DNA of 64,000 bases from Hexactinellida sp. DTS-2022 (lineage: Eukaryota; Porifera; Hexactinellida). Under the pieces are notes generated by a model. The model was not told where the DNA came from, did no database searches, and saw only the letters and a list, made by a program, of their open reading frames with translations. How positions within the stretch are numbered: the first letter of the stretch is position 1; every line of letters starts with the position of its first letter. Where the stretch lies: NCBI GenBank assembly GCA_028753945.1, contig JAPNXP010000003.1:4464001-4528000 (forward strand). Reading direction: 5' to 3'. The position numbers and the translations under genes were made by a program. Positions 1-11,345 of this stretch are shown piece by piece.

Positions 1-818
1 CGCATTAACAAAGTTTTACCGTACGTATAGACCAGCACGCTTTCTAATGTAATCTTCAAACACTGGAAAGGTAATTTTACATCAAAATTAAGTTGATTAA
101 CTAGGGCTGAAACGAATATACCAAATATTCGAATATTCGTTCGAAAGAATGAACGAATATTCGTCTGAACGTATATTCGTATGAAGGTATATTGAAACGG
201 ATAATCGATGGCTGATTTTGGGCAAAAACATTACTTTTGTATTGATTGGAGAGATCGTAAATATAAATTCCTACCTAAACTAGCTGAGTAATATCTAACT
301 TGTTTCTGAAACACTTTGTAACTAAGATTAAACTATTGTAACATCAACAAACCTATTTTCCACTGTAATTTGAGTGTTTTAAAATTGATTTAATTCTTAG
401 TCATCAAAACGAACGAATATTCGAATATTCGTTCTTTTAGAAAAAGGTTCGTTCGTTAAATTTCGATTATTCATTTCAGCCCTAATATTAACCTTTGTAA
501 AGTCGGGTTGAAGGATGTGGGCTATAAATTAATACAGTAGAATTTCGTTAGCATGAAGATGGTTAGTATTAATTAACGCTATTTCAGTCCCTCAAAGCCT
601 TTTTAATGCAAATTATATTGGTCAATACGAATTCTGGATAAAACGAACGAATTTTACGGGCCCCTGGTATTCGTATCAACTACTGTAGTTGGTAATTTAG
701 TTTTAGTCATTCTCGGGTACTGAACAAATGACTTTTTGAACAACAGCAATTTTCATTAAAAAATTAAATTAAAAAAAAATTAAGAATATACTGGACATTT
801 ATTAATAATAAATCATAC
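1..818 (-). other. Intron 1 of protease gene A (runs off the left edge)
   Basis: The stretch downstream of coding exon 1 of gene A matches intron 1 of gene D (31,350-32,090 and onward), so exon 2 of gene A should lie only about 200 bases beyond the window edge. It carries no coding sequence. It contains the TIR element at 102-484 and the uninterrupted counterpart (around 655-665) of the site where gene D has a 447-bp element. Confidence 0.75.
102..484. mobile_element. hAT-like MITE rich in GAATATTCG palindromes
   Basis: The ends are inverted repeats (TAGGGCTGAAACGAATA on the left, its near complement ending CAGCCCTA on the right). Flanks TGATTAAC and ATATTAAC look like a decayed 8-bp target-site duplication, as in the hAT superfamily. 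Subterminal regions are packed with GAATATTCG/CGTTCG motifs. The same element sits at the homologous place in gene D (about 31,448-31,868) but is missing from gene C, whose empty site is readable near 18,150. No transposase is encoded. Confidence 0.7.
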
Positions 819-1067
819 CTTATCAGCAGTTTCTTCACTGATTTCTCCAAAGATCAACGGTAGCAGAGTATTATCTGACTCTATGAAGAGCTCTTCCCTT
901 TGTAGCCCCTCATGTCCCTCCACTATTTGAATGACCTCTTCTATCTGCTCATCAGTAGCCCCTTCCTTCAACAGTACCATGTACTTTTCCCTCTCAATGA
1001 TAATCTTTCCGGAAAATGTTACAGCCAAAGTAGCCAATAGGAATGCACACACAATTTGAACTTTCAT
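819..1067 (-). CDS. Gene A: coding exon 1 of a proteinase K-like protease (signal peptide + I9 propeptide)
   Basis: This 249-bp exon (83 codons, phase 0) starts with ATG at 1067 and ends at a GTATG donor. Residues 1-19 are a typical signal peptide (MKVQIVCAFLLATLAVTFSG); the rest is an inhibitor-I9 propeptide, recognisable from the KYMVLLKEGATDEQIEEV stretch and the following helix. In this family the propeptide folds and then inhibits the secreted protease until cleaved. The protein is almost identical to exon 1 of gene D. The 3' splice site before the ATG is at about 1085 and a non-coding exon ends at 1307. The catalytic exons are outside the window, so whether this copy is intact is unknown. 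Confidence 0.85.
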
Positions 1068-1306
1068 TTTATTTTGTTACAGAGCTAAAATTAAATATCA
1101 ATAATATCCTATAATTAAATAAATTTTAATATTTAAATAGTTGTTTCTTAAATTAACATTAAAATTCACACAATTCGTACTGATTATTAATAAATGATAA
1201 ATTGGATTAATAAATGTAGAAGTTTAATCAACAGTGATAAAGTATGTTATAGTCAAATTATTTTTTATAGCTATGTCATTTATTAGAAGCATTTACATTA
1301 ATATAC

Positions 1307-1546
1307 CTGTTTAATGTCCCTCTTTTGTAGATGTTGTTATTGCTGTGAGTGTTGTTGATTGTTACCATTAAAAAATCGGTGTATTTATACTTGGGGTATC
1401 ATAAATAGAATGTATCGAAAGTATTTCAAGAATTTCATTTCAAAACTCTATTCAATTGATTATTTTCGATCCCAGAATCGTAATTATTTGATAATATAAT
1501 TTAATACAGTCTCTATTGCATTCTTAATGACTCGTGCTGTTGCCAC
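1307..1546 (-). promoter_or_regulatory. Promoter and non-coding exon of gene A
   Basis: A TATA box (TATAAATA on the minus strand, 1389-1382) precedes a short non-coding exon whose donor is at 1307/1306 (ACAG|GTATAT). A conserved inverted block GTGGCAACAGCAC (1534-1546 read on minus) lies about 150 bases upstream of the TATA box, as in genes C and D. Spacing matches the other copies. Confidence 0.65.
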
Positions 1547-2831
1547 AATATTCTTATCATTAGTATTGCACAAATGTGAAATGTATATAGAAATAATATA
1601 ATAAAATCACATGCAGCTAACTATCGGTTTCTCAATTAAGATACATGATGCAAAACTCGATAGTATCCAGTTTTATCAAAAATATTATTTAGAAGCCAAT
1701 ATAATCACTGGAAAAATATAGCTTCTATGTTATTTACCAGATTAAATTTGAGTGTAAAGTACTGTAGAATCTCATTAATAGGAACCAGGCCCATATCCAG
1801 GGGGGACTAGGGGGTGAGCCAGTTTTTGAGAATTTGGGGCCCTCAGAATTCTTAATGTCCAATTAAACTCCTTTGAAATACATAGGGTTTTCATGATATA
1901 TGAAACTCAGCCCTTTCTCATAGCCCCACCCACTATAACTTTCTGGCAACATACCTGAGTAGGAACACTGATAAGACGAAATATCAGGTAAATAATGAGT
2001 ACAAAAGGTCCATAACCTATACAAATGCATGCAAATCACTCCAGTAATACAATTTCCCGAATAATACGAAAGAATCGAGTCCCCAGGGATTAGTAATAAC
2101 GAGAACCTAATAGTACATTGCTTCCATTTATTAGTACGTACACTTTCATCGATTATGTCCAAATTGTATGCAAATATCTGTGAAGAAAAAGTTGGATTCA
2201 TTCACTATTGTTCCATATTCCAATCAGTCAACAATTTTTATACCAGTAATCTATAATAAATACATATCATTAATTTGACCCAAATAGTTTTGGTAATAAC
2301 ATTATATATGTACTAAATATATTTGGGTTTAATTAAAGTTTTCAATGCTTGTAGAATCACTAAGACTTTAGCTTTTTTGGTTGTTGTTACAGTGATCTGC
2401 CCAAAGAATATTATTTAAATTCAAATTATCAAAATATTCCATTAATATTTTGGCTCCAGAAATCAAAAATATTATATTAAGTTATTTACGATTATAAAAT
2501 TATTTATAACTCGTGTAGTTGTCACGATTCTTTACCGATAATGATATTAATTGCGTACATTATATTAAATGAATCTATAGAGCAGATAGTAAATTCGTAT
2601 GATATTAAATTTACAGTTCTAGGTTTCTTAAAATTTTTATCTCATACTACATCTTAAGTTCAAATTGATTCAATACAAATAATTGCATTCTATAGATACC
2701 TCTTACATAGTTGAAGAGAGGGTTTCATTCAGGCCTGTGCGACGCGCCTACAGAATGTACTTTGAAGTACACTTTTCTAGGCGCACAAAAATCGAGATAG
2801 AATTCCTTTGACGTACTACAAAATCCAAAAT
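1547..2831. other. Duplicated upstream flank of gene A
   Basis: No gene seen. The stretch is homologous to 15,400-16,700 (inverted) and to 36,040-37,320. It carries a second inverted block (near 2,513-2,532) and, at about 2,725-2,830, a truncated copy of the short TIR element that is complete at 25,321-25,505. Short open frames here are not conserved. Confidence 0.6.
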
Positions 2832-4186
2832 TGCAGCTGTGCCGACGCATGTTCATTTGGAGGCACTATATTTTGGTGGTTGGTTAATTGATACTGCCTC
2901 CGGGAGGAAATTGCTGTCTGCAGAGGTGCAATTTTGGATATTTTTCGATATGTCATCTTTACTTCAAGGTGTCAAGACCCATTTGTAGAGGTGTTACGTG
3001 GCATAAGGATCAATTGATCAGTTGGAACTTTGTTTCTATCTTGTATCATCTCTTAGATTACTGCTATTTAGCAAATTAGTAAAAATAATTGTTATAATTA
3101 TTAATAATTTAACACCAATTTCAATGTGAACTTATTTATCTGTGATAAATAGTAAATAAATTAATTTGGCTTTCAAATTTCAATTTCCGCACACTCGTTG
3201 TCCCCTAATAAACAAATTGGAAGCATTTATAAAAGTCAAATATAGACTGAATTAACAATCCGGTTTTGCTTTTAACTTTTGGAAACACTTATCCATTATA
3301 ATTTATAAGCAGTAAATAAATTGGGATGCAAGATTTGAATTCAATATTGAGATACACTCTCAACATTATCGAATGCTATTGATATTGAAATAAAAACCAA
3401 TAATCCACTCTTTCCTTCTTTATTTTAACTGTGCCGACTACTACGTAGTGGGCCAGTATTGAAATTTGAAATCAATGCCTTTATTTTTTATTTTTCTCCG
3501 TAAACGGTGCCCTGGACAGAGCTTTATAGTTGATAGGCTGAAAATTGGCTTATAGGTGTAGTGACAGTTTTTAAAACCTATATAAATTTACTGGTCCAAA
3601 ATTCAAAAAATGTTATACCACTTTGTTATTTGTTTGTTTGGAATTGATTGAGAAAGTGGTAAGAGCTACGGACCTGAAAATTTGGTAGAAAAATAGGAAA
3701 TACTGTATCTAGAAATAAAATATAATGTATACGAAAATTAGTCACATCTGACCTCACAAAAGTGACAAAACCTTTAGTCAATCAAATTCGAGGGTTGTCC
3801 CAGCATGGATTAACAGCTAGCATTCAATTAATATAATTGATTTTAGTGTCTCTATCAATTGTTATGTATGCTTTATAGAATGCCCTAACTGAGACTTTAA
3901 TTTAATTAATCGTGAGTAAATAAATACATCCAATCAGTTATTTGTGTTTCGGCTGTCTAGCTTACATTTCTAACATTCCATTGTTCTATTTGATATCCAA
4001 TTATTACCAATCAAAGTAATAACTGTTTCCTACCTGGGTCCAAGGATTGCACAGTTCCTTAATGATAGTTAATTCAAACATTATTAATCAACATTATTAA
4101 GACACTATTAACACTATTGCACTATTAACCAACCAGCCACCAAAATATAGTGCCCATAGGTCGGCACAGCTGTAATTTTAGATTTT
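2832..4186. repeat. Degenerate repeat unit bounded by inverted hairpin arms
   Basis: The left end carries one arm of the satellite hairpin (CAAAATTGCAGCTGTGCCGAC and onward) and the right end carries the other arm in inverse orientation (to about 4,186). Between them are pieces of the roughly 1.2-kb satellite unit, first reversed (about 2,930-3,080) then forward (about 3,480-3,600), plus one palindromic unit with a changed core at about 3,427-3,470. Part of a short interspersed repeat lies at 3,620-3,805. No coding potential. Confidence 0.6.
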
Positions 4187-4189
4187 CTT

Positions 4190-5485
4190 TAAATATAAAA
4201 TTGTCTGTAAATGTCAAATTCCGAGGTTAATGATATTCTTTTGCACAACGAAACTTTCCTCCATCACTGATTGATCCTATCCCTATAGTATAGAAAGAAA
4301 GCTATTTCTATGGTACTCGAGAATTTTAGAAACTAGATAATTCGATAGTATTTCAGATACCAAGTTAGGTATGGTAGAAGTCAGCACAGGGCCGGATTAC
4401 CGCATAGGCCAAATAGACCATGGCCTAGGGCCCCGCGCTTTGGGGGGCCCCGCGCCTTTCGGGACTCTGAGTTTTTTGAAAATTATTAAAAATGAGGCTT
4501 CATGCATTGGGCTGATGGACTCATTGTGTCAAGCAAGGATGCTAATATTTATATTGGGTGCGTTACTATCGGATATATTCTTACAAATTTTATTATATAA
4601 ATTGTTATTTGTTCTTGCAAATTTATACTATTTAATTAAAGGGAAACCAAATTCAATATACGTTTTTACAACATTTATATGTTTGTATAATTGTATTTCA
4701 TTAAAGTATTCATACATTCTTTATTTATTCATCGTTCAAACCAGCTAAGTTGTTCTCATTCCCTGGAAACATTTCTAGAGTCTCGAATTAATAAAAATTT
4801 TAGCTCGCTCGCTACGCTCGCTCGATTTTCATCACAACATAAATATTATTACCGAATATCTCGAATTGTAGCATCGACGCACCAGCAAAATAGCAAAACA
4901 AATTTATTTACACCATTTGTGATAATTATTTCAAAAAGAATAACATTATTTGTAATACATTACTTGTCTATTAACGGGAATATAAGCAAATATAATTTCA
5001 AAAAATCCCTGGATAGTTTGTAATTATGACAAGTTCATCCTAGCTCCATTGTTTTCAGATAAATTCTGACTGATGGAAAAGCTTCCCCCATAAAAAATTG
5101 GCCGCCGCCCTATGCCCTCCAGTTCGATAAAGCTGGCGCCGCGCATGAGTGTAATGATCCATATATCTAAGAAAATAAAAATAATATTTATTTAGCTTAA
5201 TATGTATTTACTATTTAGTTTTAAGGGGCCCACAAATAATATATGGCCTAGGGCCCCGCACAGTCTTAATCCGGCCCTGAGTCAGCACATTGTTTTGAGA
5301 AACCTTTGCTTAGAATCATGTGAAGTGATTACTTTCTCTCTCTCTATTTATTGTATTACAGAAAATAGGTTAATTAAGATATAGAAATCATGACCACTTC
5401 ACGAGCTATAAACTCAATGGAAACAAAGAATAGTAAATTACAGAACTATGTTGATACTGAGGTAGCAATAGAACATGTGTTCGTT
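4190..5485 (+). promoter_or_regulatory. Orphan copy of the B/E-type protease promoter region
   Basis: The stretches 4,190-4,386 and 5,288-5,485 together match the region upstream of gene B (about 9,840-10,220) and, inverted, that of gene E (42,000-42,340), including the TGACCACTTCACG block at 5,391-5,403. Homology stops before the TATA box and no exon follows. It is a stranded fragment of a further duplication, later split by the hAT-like element at 4,387-5,279. Confidence 0.65.
4387..5279. mobile_element. hAT-like non-autonomous element, 893 bp
   Basis: Terminal inverted repeats CAGGGCCGGATTA and TAATCCGGCCCTG bound the element. It is flanked by perfect 8-bp direct repeats AGTCAGCA (4,379-4,386 and 5,280-5,287), the size expected for hAT. 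The unoccupied site is readable upstream of gene B (about 9,985) and gene E (about 42,210). Open frames inside are short and show no transposase motif, so it is non-autonomous. Confidence 0.88.
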
Positions 5486-6304
5486 GATTTATCATAAGAT
5501 CCGAGCTATCTGTTCTCAGGCGCATTTAAACTAATCGATAAATGCAATATGCTCCCAAGTTGTTATGATCCTTAGCCTCGGGATTATGGTCCTTGGGAAA
5601 CTTGCAGGGGCGGCGGAAGAGGTCAGGCCGGTCAGGCCATGGCCCGACCGCTTTTATCATTGGCCAGGCCAATAGCCTGACCTCTCCTACGTCTCTAGTT
5701 TGGCCGGTCAAGCCATGGCCTAACCACTTTTAGTTTATAACTGCTTCCGCTGTCCCTATAAAGGTCATAGGTGGAAGTATGGTGAAACTCTCTATTGAGT
5801 ATTCACCTCCGGTGTCGGAAAGCCAGCGGTCTCCCGAAAATGTGGCCCTTAGGGTCAGATTTCTCCCTTAGGGTCAGATGTCCTCACGTATGATTCTTCA
5901 TACTAGGGTCTCAGAACACTTAAATTTCACAATGTACATCACTATAGTTTTATATTATACATAAAAGTGTTCCATATCTTCTCAATATAGATTTCTATCA
6001 CTTTAGTTTAGTAATATGCTAGTGAAATAGATTTGTAGTAATATGTACATGTTGTAGCGATTCATTAGTTTTAACACGTATATGTGTCAGGATATGGGAT
6101 AGTTTCCTTAGGAGGACATCTGATCCTGAGGTGTTTAGCTGCACTAGGGTTAGCTAATTTATCGATCATGATTTAGCCTATTTTAATATCTAATACTAAA
6201 TATCTAACAGTCAGTAAGTTACACAACAAGGAAGAGAGCACATTTCTATTGAACTATAAGTACACAAATAGAATGAGAGAAATAATAGCATAACTTTGAG
6301 AGAA
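5486..6304. other. Intergenic stretch without a recognised gene
   Basis: Contains a GC-rich segment (about 5,607-5,760) whose ends read CAGGGGCGGCGGAAG and CTTCCGCTGTCCC and so may be another small TIR element, but no target duplication is visible. The rest is AT-rich with no open frame of note. Confidence 0.4.
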
Positions 6305-7265
6305 ATGGCATCAAAACTACTAAACCAACCTGACAGCATAGATGATATACTATATGTAAAGACCTACGTTAGAGGAAAGCAAAAGTACTGTGGGTATAGG
6401 AGGGAGTACTTAGTTAGGAATCTGACACAAATGGAAGAAAATTTCGTGGTTTGTAGGATGTGTTCTGGAATAATGCGGAAAGCTACTTTTAGCGAGGGAG
6501 AAACAACTTGCTTGTTTTGTAGCGAAACTCCAGACAAGTTGAATGCTGATAAATATGGTACAGAATTCAGTAGCAGAGTTTGAGATAAAATGTCCAATTC
6601 TTAGAAACTGCAAATGGAAAGGGAAACTTTCAGAAGCAGAGACACATTTGGATGTTTGTGATAACTTTCTAATCAAATGTGCTGATTGTGAACAGAACAT
6701 AGTGGAACACACAGACTTCAGCTTAAAAATAATAGAAAAACTTGAAAACGAAAACAAAATTACTGAATGGACAGTGAAACAATTGGAAGGAGTTGGGTGG
6801 GAATTCCAATATAAAGATATTTCATATTGGGAAAATTTAAGGGGTCCTACTTTCTATGTTAACAACTACAAACTGAGACTCTATATTATGAGTAGGTCTT
6901 TCGACGAACGAATACGCTTCTCCATCAAGAGGATAGAAGGAGAGTTCGACAAACAATTGCAAATAGCTGCCATTCTTCACTACAGAGTTATTTTTGTAGA
7001 CAAACAGGACTATAGCAAGTCTCATTATGACGCTGGACCAATGAATTATCAGCTTAAGATCGGTGGAAATAGCGAGGAATTCTATTGTATAGATATTGCC
7101 ACCTATAGCAGATACTTAACAGCTGATAAATGTATATCAGTTAGATTCTATTTTGATATCAACACTCAACCACCTCTTGGAGTAGTGCCTGAAGATAATG
7201 CTACTATGCTTGATACAGCTGAAATGTCCGATTTTGATCCATTTTCTTTTATTTATTTCCACTAA
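6305..7265 (+). pseudogene. TRAF-like protein with degenerate RING, TRAF zinc finger and MATH domain; frameshifted
   Basis: The first segment (ATG at 6305) encodes a degenerate RING-type finger (CRMCSG...CLFCSE). From about 6,555 the reading continues in another frame with a TRAF-type zinc finger (CPILRNCKWKGKLSEAETH, then CDNF, IKCADC), a short helix and a C-terminal MATH domain (from about GPTFYVNNYKLRLYI to FYFDIN, about 120 residues), ending at TAA 7,263-7,265. TRAF proteins are cytoplasmic adaptors or E3 ligases in receptor signalling. The whole gene is intronless here. The single frame change between the RING-like part and the zinc finger (between about 6,540 and 6,583) would truncate the product unless it is a sequencing error; otherwise the frame is open and all cysteine pairs are present, so the lesion is recent or spurious. 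Confidence 0.75.
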
Positions 7266-8100
7266 TATATTTTCTTTTCAATTTCTTTGTAAACCCTATT
7301 AGTTAAGTGGTATTTTTACATCATTATATTTATTAAGGATGATCACTACCGTTTTTAGCATATAATTCTAAAATTTCTGTTTCTATTTCTCGTTTATATG
7401 GAAAATATTGTTCTGGTATGAGTCTCCTAGAAACTGATTATTCTTAGAATGTATTAATGCAGCTAATCCCTAAGCTAATCCCAACCTTATTAAACAGGAC
7501 CCCCTATAGCAAATACCAAACACTATGTGGAACTCCCATTGCAGGTAATACAAATTAAAACATCTTGTGGATGGTCGTATGTGGACCACAAGGGGTCTAC
7601 GGACCGAAACCCCAGGTTGGAAACTACTGTATTAATATAAAAACTTTTGGAAGATTATTTAGTAATTTCAACATACATATTTACTACTTCTGATTAAATC
7701 TTTTATAAAGTTTTTTTTTTAGCAGAATTGATTGAAGAACTGGTAAGAGCTACAGCTATAAATCTGGCAGGGTATTGTATCTAAAAATATGCTCGAATAT
7801 CTAATAAAAATATTTACTAATGACTAGCTATGTCTTGGAAGTAAGATCCAACAATTTATTGCAAAAATATCAATTTATCTTTAATTCTCAGAAATTGTTT
7901 GTAGTAAATAGGAGCGCTCTCCATTAATGCTCTGCTCATTACTATAGTATAGAAATAGCTATTAAACTTGTCCGTGTATAATAATATGCCAACTCCAGAT
8001 ATAAATTTAAATATCACAAAGGAACTGTACAACTCTGTGGACCCTGAGTTTGGGCTGTGGAGAAGTTATTGCATTGATTGGCATTTATTGGATATTAAAT
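7266..8100. other. Intergenic, repeat-derived
   Basis: No gene. A fragment of a short interspersed repeat (GAATTGATTGAAGAACTGG) is at about 7,725-7,800, and a pogo-like repeat fragment lies around 7,500-7,640 (compare 20,220-20,360). Confidence 0.4.
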
Positions 8101-8239
8101 AGACACAATGAAAGCTAGAAATGTATGGTTATGCAGAAAGAATTAAAATAACTGATTGAATGAATGAATTTACTCTCGGTCAATTACATTGAAGTCTCAG
8201 CAATGGATCCTATAATGCACACTTAACAATAATACATAC

Positions 8240-8430
8240 TGGGACAACCCTAGAATTTGATTGGCTAAAGATTTTGTCACCTTTGTTTGGTAGATGTGAA
8301 TATTTTTCTTAGATATTAGAACTTGTTTCTAGATATAATATTTTCCATCTCTATTAAAAATTTCAATCCTGTAGCTCTTACCAGTTCCTCAATCAATTCT
8401 GAACAAACAGACAAACAACATAAGATAATT
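8240..8430. repeat. Short interspersed repeat with an ACAA-rich tail
   Basis: Homologous copies lie at about 3,620-3,805 (inverted), 7,725-7,800 (inverted, partial) and 51,000-51,185. The 3' end is a run of ACAA/GACAAACA units, similar to the simple tails of non-LTR retrotransposons or SINEs. No RNA polymerase III promoter box was confidently recognised, so the class is open. Confidence 0.5.
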
Positions 8431-8511
8431 CCCGATTATTCTATAAGATGTTGTTCAATAAAGAGGATTATCGGTTAATTACAAGTTTATATCGTATTAT
8501 TCATACATACT

Positions 8512-9654
8512 AGCCAAGTGACCCGTCGCCTTGCGACGAATTAGTTGGCATAAACAGTTGGGATGCGACCCCAAATTATAGCCTCTTACAATGCTACGGG
8601 TTGCAGCTTAGCTGTTAAATACCCCTCGATATACAATATTAGTCGCATAGAGCCATTCCCGAGCTTTCTAACCAAACTGTATGGCACTCTTCCATGCATA
8701 TCCCTTCCTCCATGCTTCTGCCATCAGCGGTAGTTTTTATGCTTCCAGGTTTATTACGAAAAGGATTGCATCGGGTCACCAACTCGGGATCCGACCACGT
8801 TAATGTAAGCCCCTCGAGGGGCAACCATGTATTTTGGAATCTGCATTCGTTTTGCCTTGCAGACTTATTACATTGCAGGATTCAGGGTTGTTATCAATCC
8901 GGCCGGCAACGGTGTGTGGGTGAACTGTATGACTGGATTACGTTGCATGATGTAGTAAATGATTAAGTAAATTTAACAAATTGATTTATTTTAGGCACCG
9001 AAATTGGTAGTACACAATAGGATTAATATCCCAGTTAGCAGTAAGCCAGTAACCAATAGGATTAGACCTTTAACAATAGACTTATTTATGCACATTAGTA
9101 CGTAAACACAAAATGCCGTGTAATTCTGGAACTAGCACATTTTAGTGGAACCCAGTATATTTCTGCATGTGTATCTAGAATTCTCACTGCCTAACTTAGT
9201 CGGATGGTTCTTGTGATGTTTGGTATACCCTATCGAGGGCTATCAGCTATGATCTCATATATTTATACTTTTCCTGGAATTACTACACTCGACTGACAGA
9301 GGGTTAGTAATAACAGGAAAAACCTATTTCGACAGGAAAAAATAACAATACGTCCGGTCAAAGAGATCGAACTAACTTGACGTTGGCCAAACCCGGGTTT
9401 CAAGATGGTCGATGCCAGGGTCTCAAGAAGAAAGGATTATCATCAAGTTCGTCATAATTTTAATATTTGTAATCAAGGGTAACAACCCTTCTGTTGAGAC
9501 CTAAAATAGACCGAAACCACTTCCTTCTGTTATGAGGGAAAATTTCTGGAAAAAGCTGTTTTTAATTATCTCTTTCGAAAAATTGCATCAGCTACAAATT
9601 TCGTCGTAATTTATTCAAAAATGACGATATCAAGAACGACTAAAATTTTCAAAG
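8512..9654. other. Intergenic, includes a repeat head of the CGCTTTGCGACG type
   Basis: Starts with a hairpin-bearing repeat head (ACTAGCC..., then CGTCGCCTTGCGACG). The segment 8,640-8,960 is richer in GC and holds a 90-codon open frame with no recognisable domain; I do not call it a gene. Nothing further is recognised up to the start of the palindrome arm near 9,655. Confidence 0.35.
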
Positions 9655-10110
9655 TTAATGTCGGTTGTATATTATCTATGCATGGTCTTTGGAATGGTCT
9701 GGCTTGTTCATTATTCATTATTCATTATTAATAAATTAGGATTAAATATTTGAATTTTCGAATATGGTGCTCTAGTATCTAATGCTATTGAATAGTTGAT
9801 ATTCAACTAAAAACCAATAACCCACTATTTATTTCCTCCTTTTTCTACAACGAAACTTTTCTACCATTACTGATTGATTCCTATCACTATAGTATAGAAA
9901 TACCTACCTATTCCTTTAATATTCTAGAATTTCTAGAAAATAATTAATGCAATAATATTTCAGATACCAAGTTCGGTATGGTAGAAAAAAAAGTAAAGAT
10001 ATTGTTTTAAGAAACCTCTGTTTAGAACCATGTGAAGTGATTACTTTCTCTTTGTAGTGTATATTTTAGTATTTCTGTATAGAAAATAAGTTTCCAAACA
10101 ATACTTTAAT

Positions 10111-10357
10111 CGTGACCACTTCACGAGTCATAGAAATTCAATGGGAACAATGAAATAATAATTCATAGAACTATTTTACATTGGAATATTAATGGGACAT
10201 GTGTTCGGTATTCTTTTAAAGCACTCTGTATTTTATAACACCCCAGGTATAAATAACAATGTTCTGCTGTATGGAAGAATTCAGAATTACTTGCAACAAC
10301 AACAACAACAACAACAATAAAGGAGCATCAAGAAAACATTTTAAATAATAAATACAG
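10111..10357 (+). promoter_or_regulatory. Promoter and non-coding exon of gene B
   Basis: A perfect inverted block CGTGACCACTTCACG (10,111-10,125) lies 122 bases upstream of a TATA box (TATAAATA, 10,248-10,255). The first exon is non-coding, contains about eight CAA repeats (10,294-10,317) and ends ATACAG at 10,357 before GTACTA. The second exon resumes at 10,517 after TTTTAG, 15 bases before the ATG. Gene E has the same layout in mirror image. Confidence 0.7.
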
Positions 10358-10899
10358 GTACTATTTAGTATTTTAATAAAATATCAAAATATAATAATAA
10401 TATTATAAATATAAAATCAAGGGCAAGGAATATCCTTTATAAAAAGATCTTTTTCACAGTTTACATCTAATATTAGAATCTTGTATATCATATCTTATTG
10501 CCAATTGCAATTTTAGATTTACAACAGTAAAATGAAAGTTCAAATAGTGTGTGTATTCCTATTGGCTATATTTGCTGTAACATTTGCAGGAAATGACATT
10601 GATCATAAGGAAAAGTACATGGTACTGTTGAAAGAAGGGGCTACCGATGAGCAGATAGAAGAGGTCATACAACTGTTGGAGGGACACGAGGGGTTGCAAA
10701 GGGAAGATCTCTTCATAGAGTCATACAACACTCTGCTACCATTGATCTTTGGAGAAATCAGTAAAGAAACTGCTATTAAGGTTAGTTAATTTAATCATAA
10801 AATTTTGATGATATTTATAAAAGTACGAGCCAGTCTCAGTCGCTTTGCGACGAATAGGTGCTATCCACTTCAAGTTAATGGACACTACCCTTTCTACCA

Positions 10900-11345
10900 T
10901 CTTACATAGTTTTACTTGTTTACCAATAATTCCCGTTGGAGGCTAACTTCTAGGTTGATTTTGAATTTTCATTAATTTGTTGACCTATTTGTGTGAACAA
11001 CAACAACAATTATTCATAATATAAATTTATGAGTGCGAAATTCGTCTTCAGCATACTTTTACCTATAATACCAGTTGAAAGCTAATTCTAGATTAATTTT
11101 TAAATTTCATTAATTTGTTGATCTATTTTGTAAACAACTACAACAACAACAAATATTCATATTATAAATTTATGAGTGTGAAATTCGTGTTCATCATACT
11201 TGTTTATCTATAATATCCATTGAAAATTAACTTCTAGGTTGATTTCGAATTTCTTTAATTTATTGACCTATTTATGTAAACAACAACAACAAATATTCAT
11301 TTTTAGAAATTTAGAAATTCGAAATTCAAAATCAACATACTTGTT
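10900..11345 (+). repeat. Tandem repeat of about 135-145 bp in intron 1 of gene B
   Basis: About three degenerate copies of a unit containing ACTTGTTTACCTATAAT, GAAAATTAACTTCTAGGTTG and a CAACAA run follow each other. The mirror intron in gene E (40,880-41,040) has only one unit, so the array grew in B after the duplication or shrank in E. A CA microsatellite (about 11,440-11,478) and inverted GTCCTCATATC motifs (11,486-11,615) follow and are absent from E. Confidence 0.7.

Noticed and set aside
4371..5023. Two overlapping open frames of 110-125 codons
   Set aside because: Both lie within the 893-bp hAT-like element, have no domain and are not conserved.
5607..5760. Possible hAT-like element with CAGGGGCGGCGGAAG end
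   Set aside because: The right end does not match well and no 8-bp duplication could be found.
8639..8966. Overlapping sense and antisense frames in a GC-richer patch
   Set aside because: No recognisable domain, no start or splice context, and no homologue in the window.
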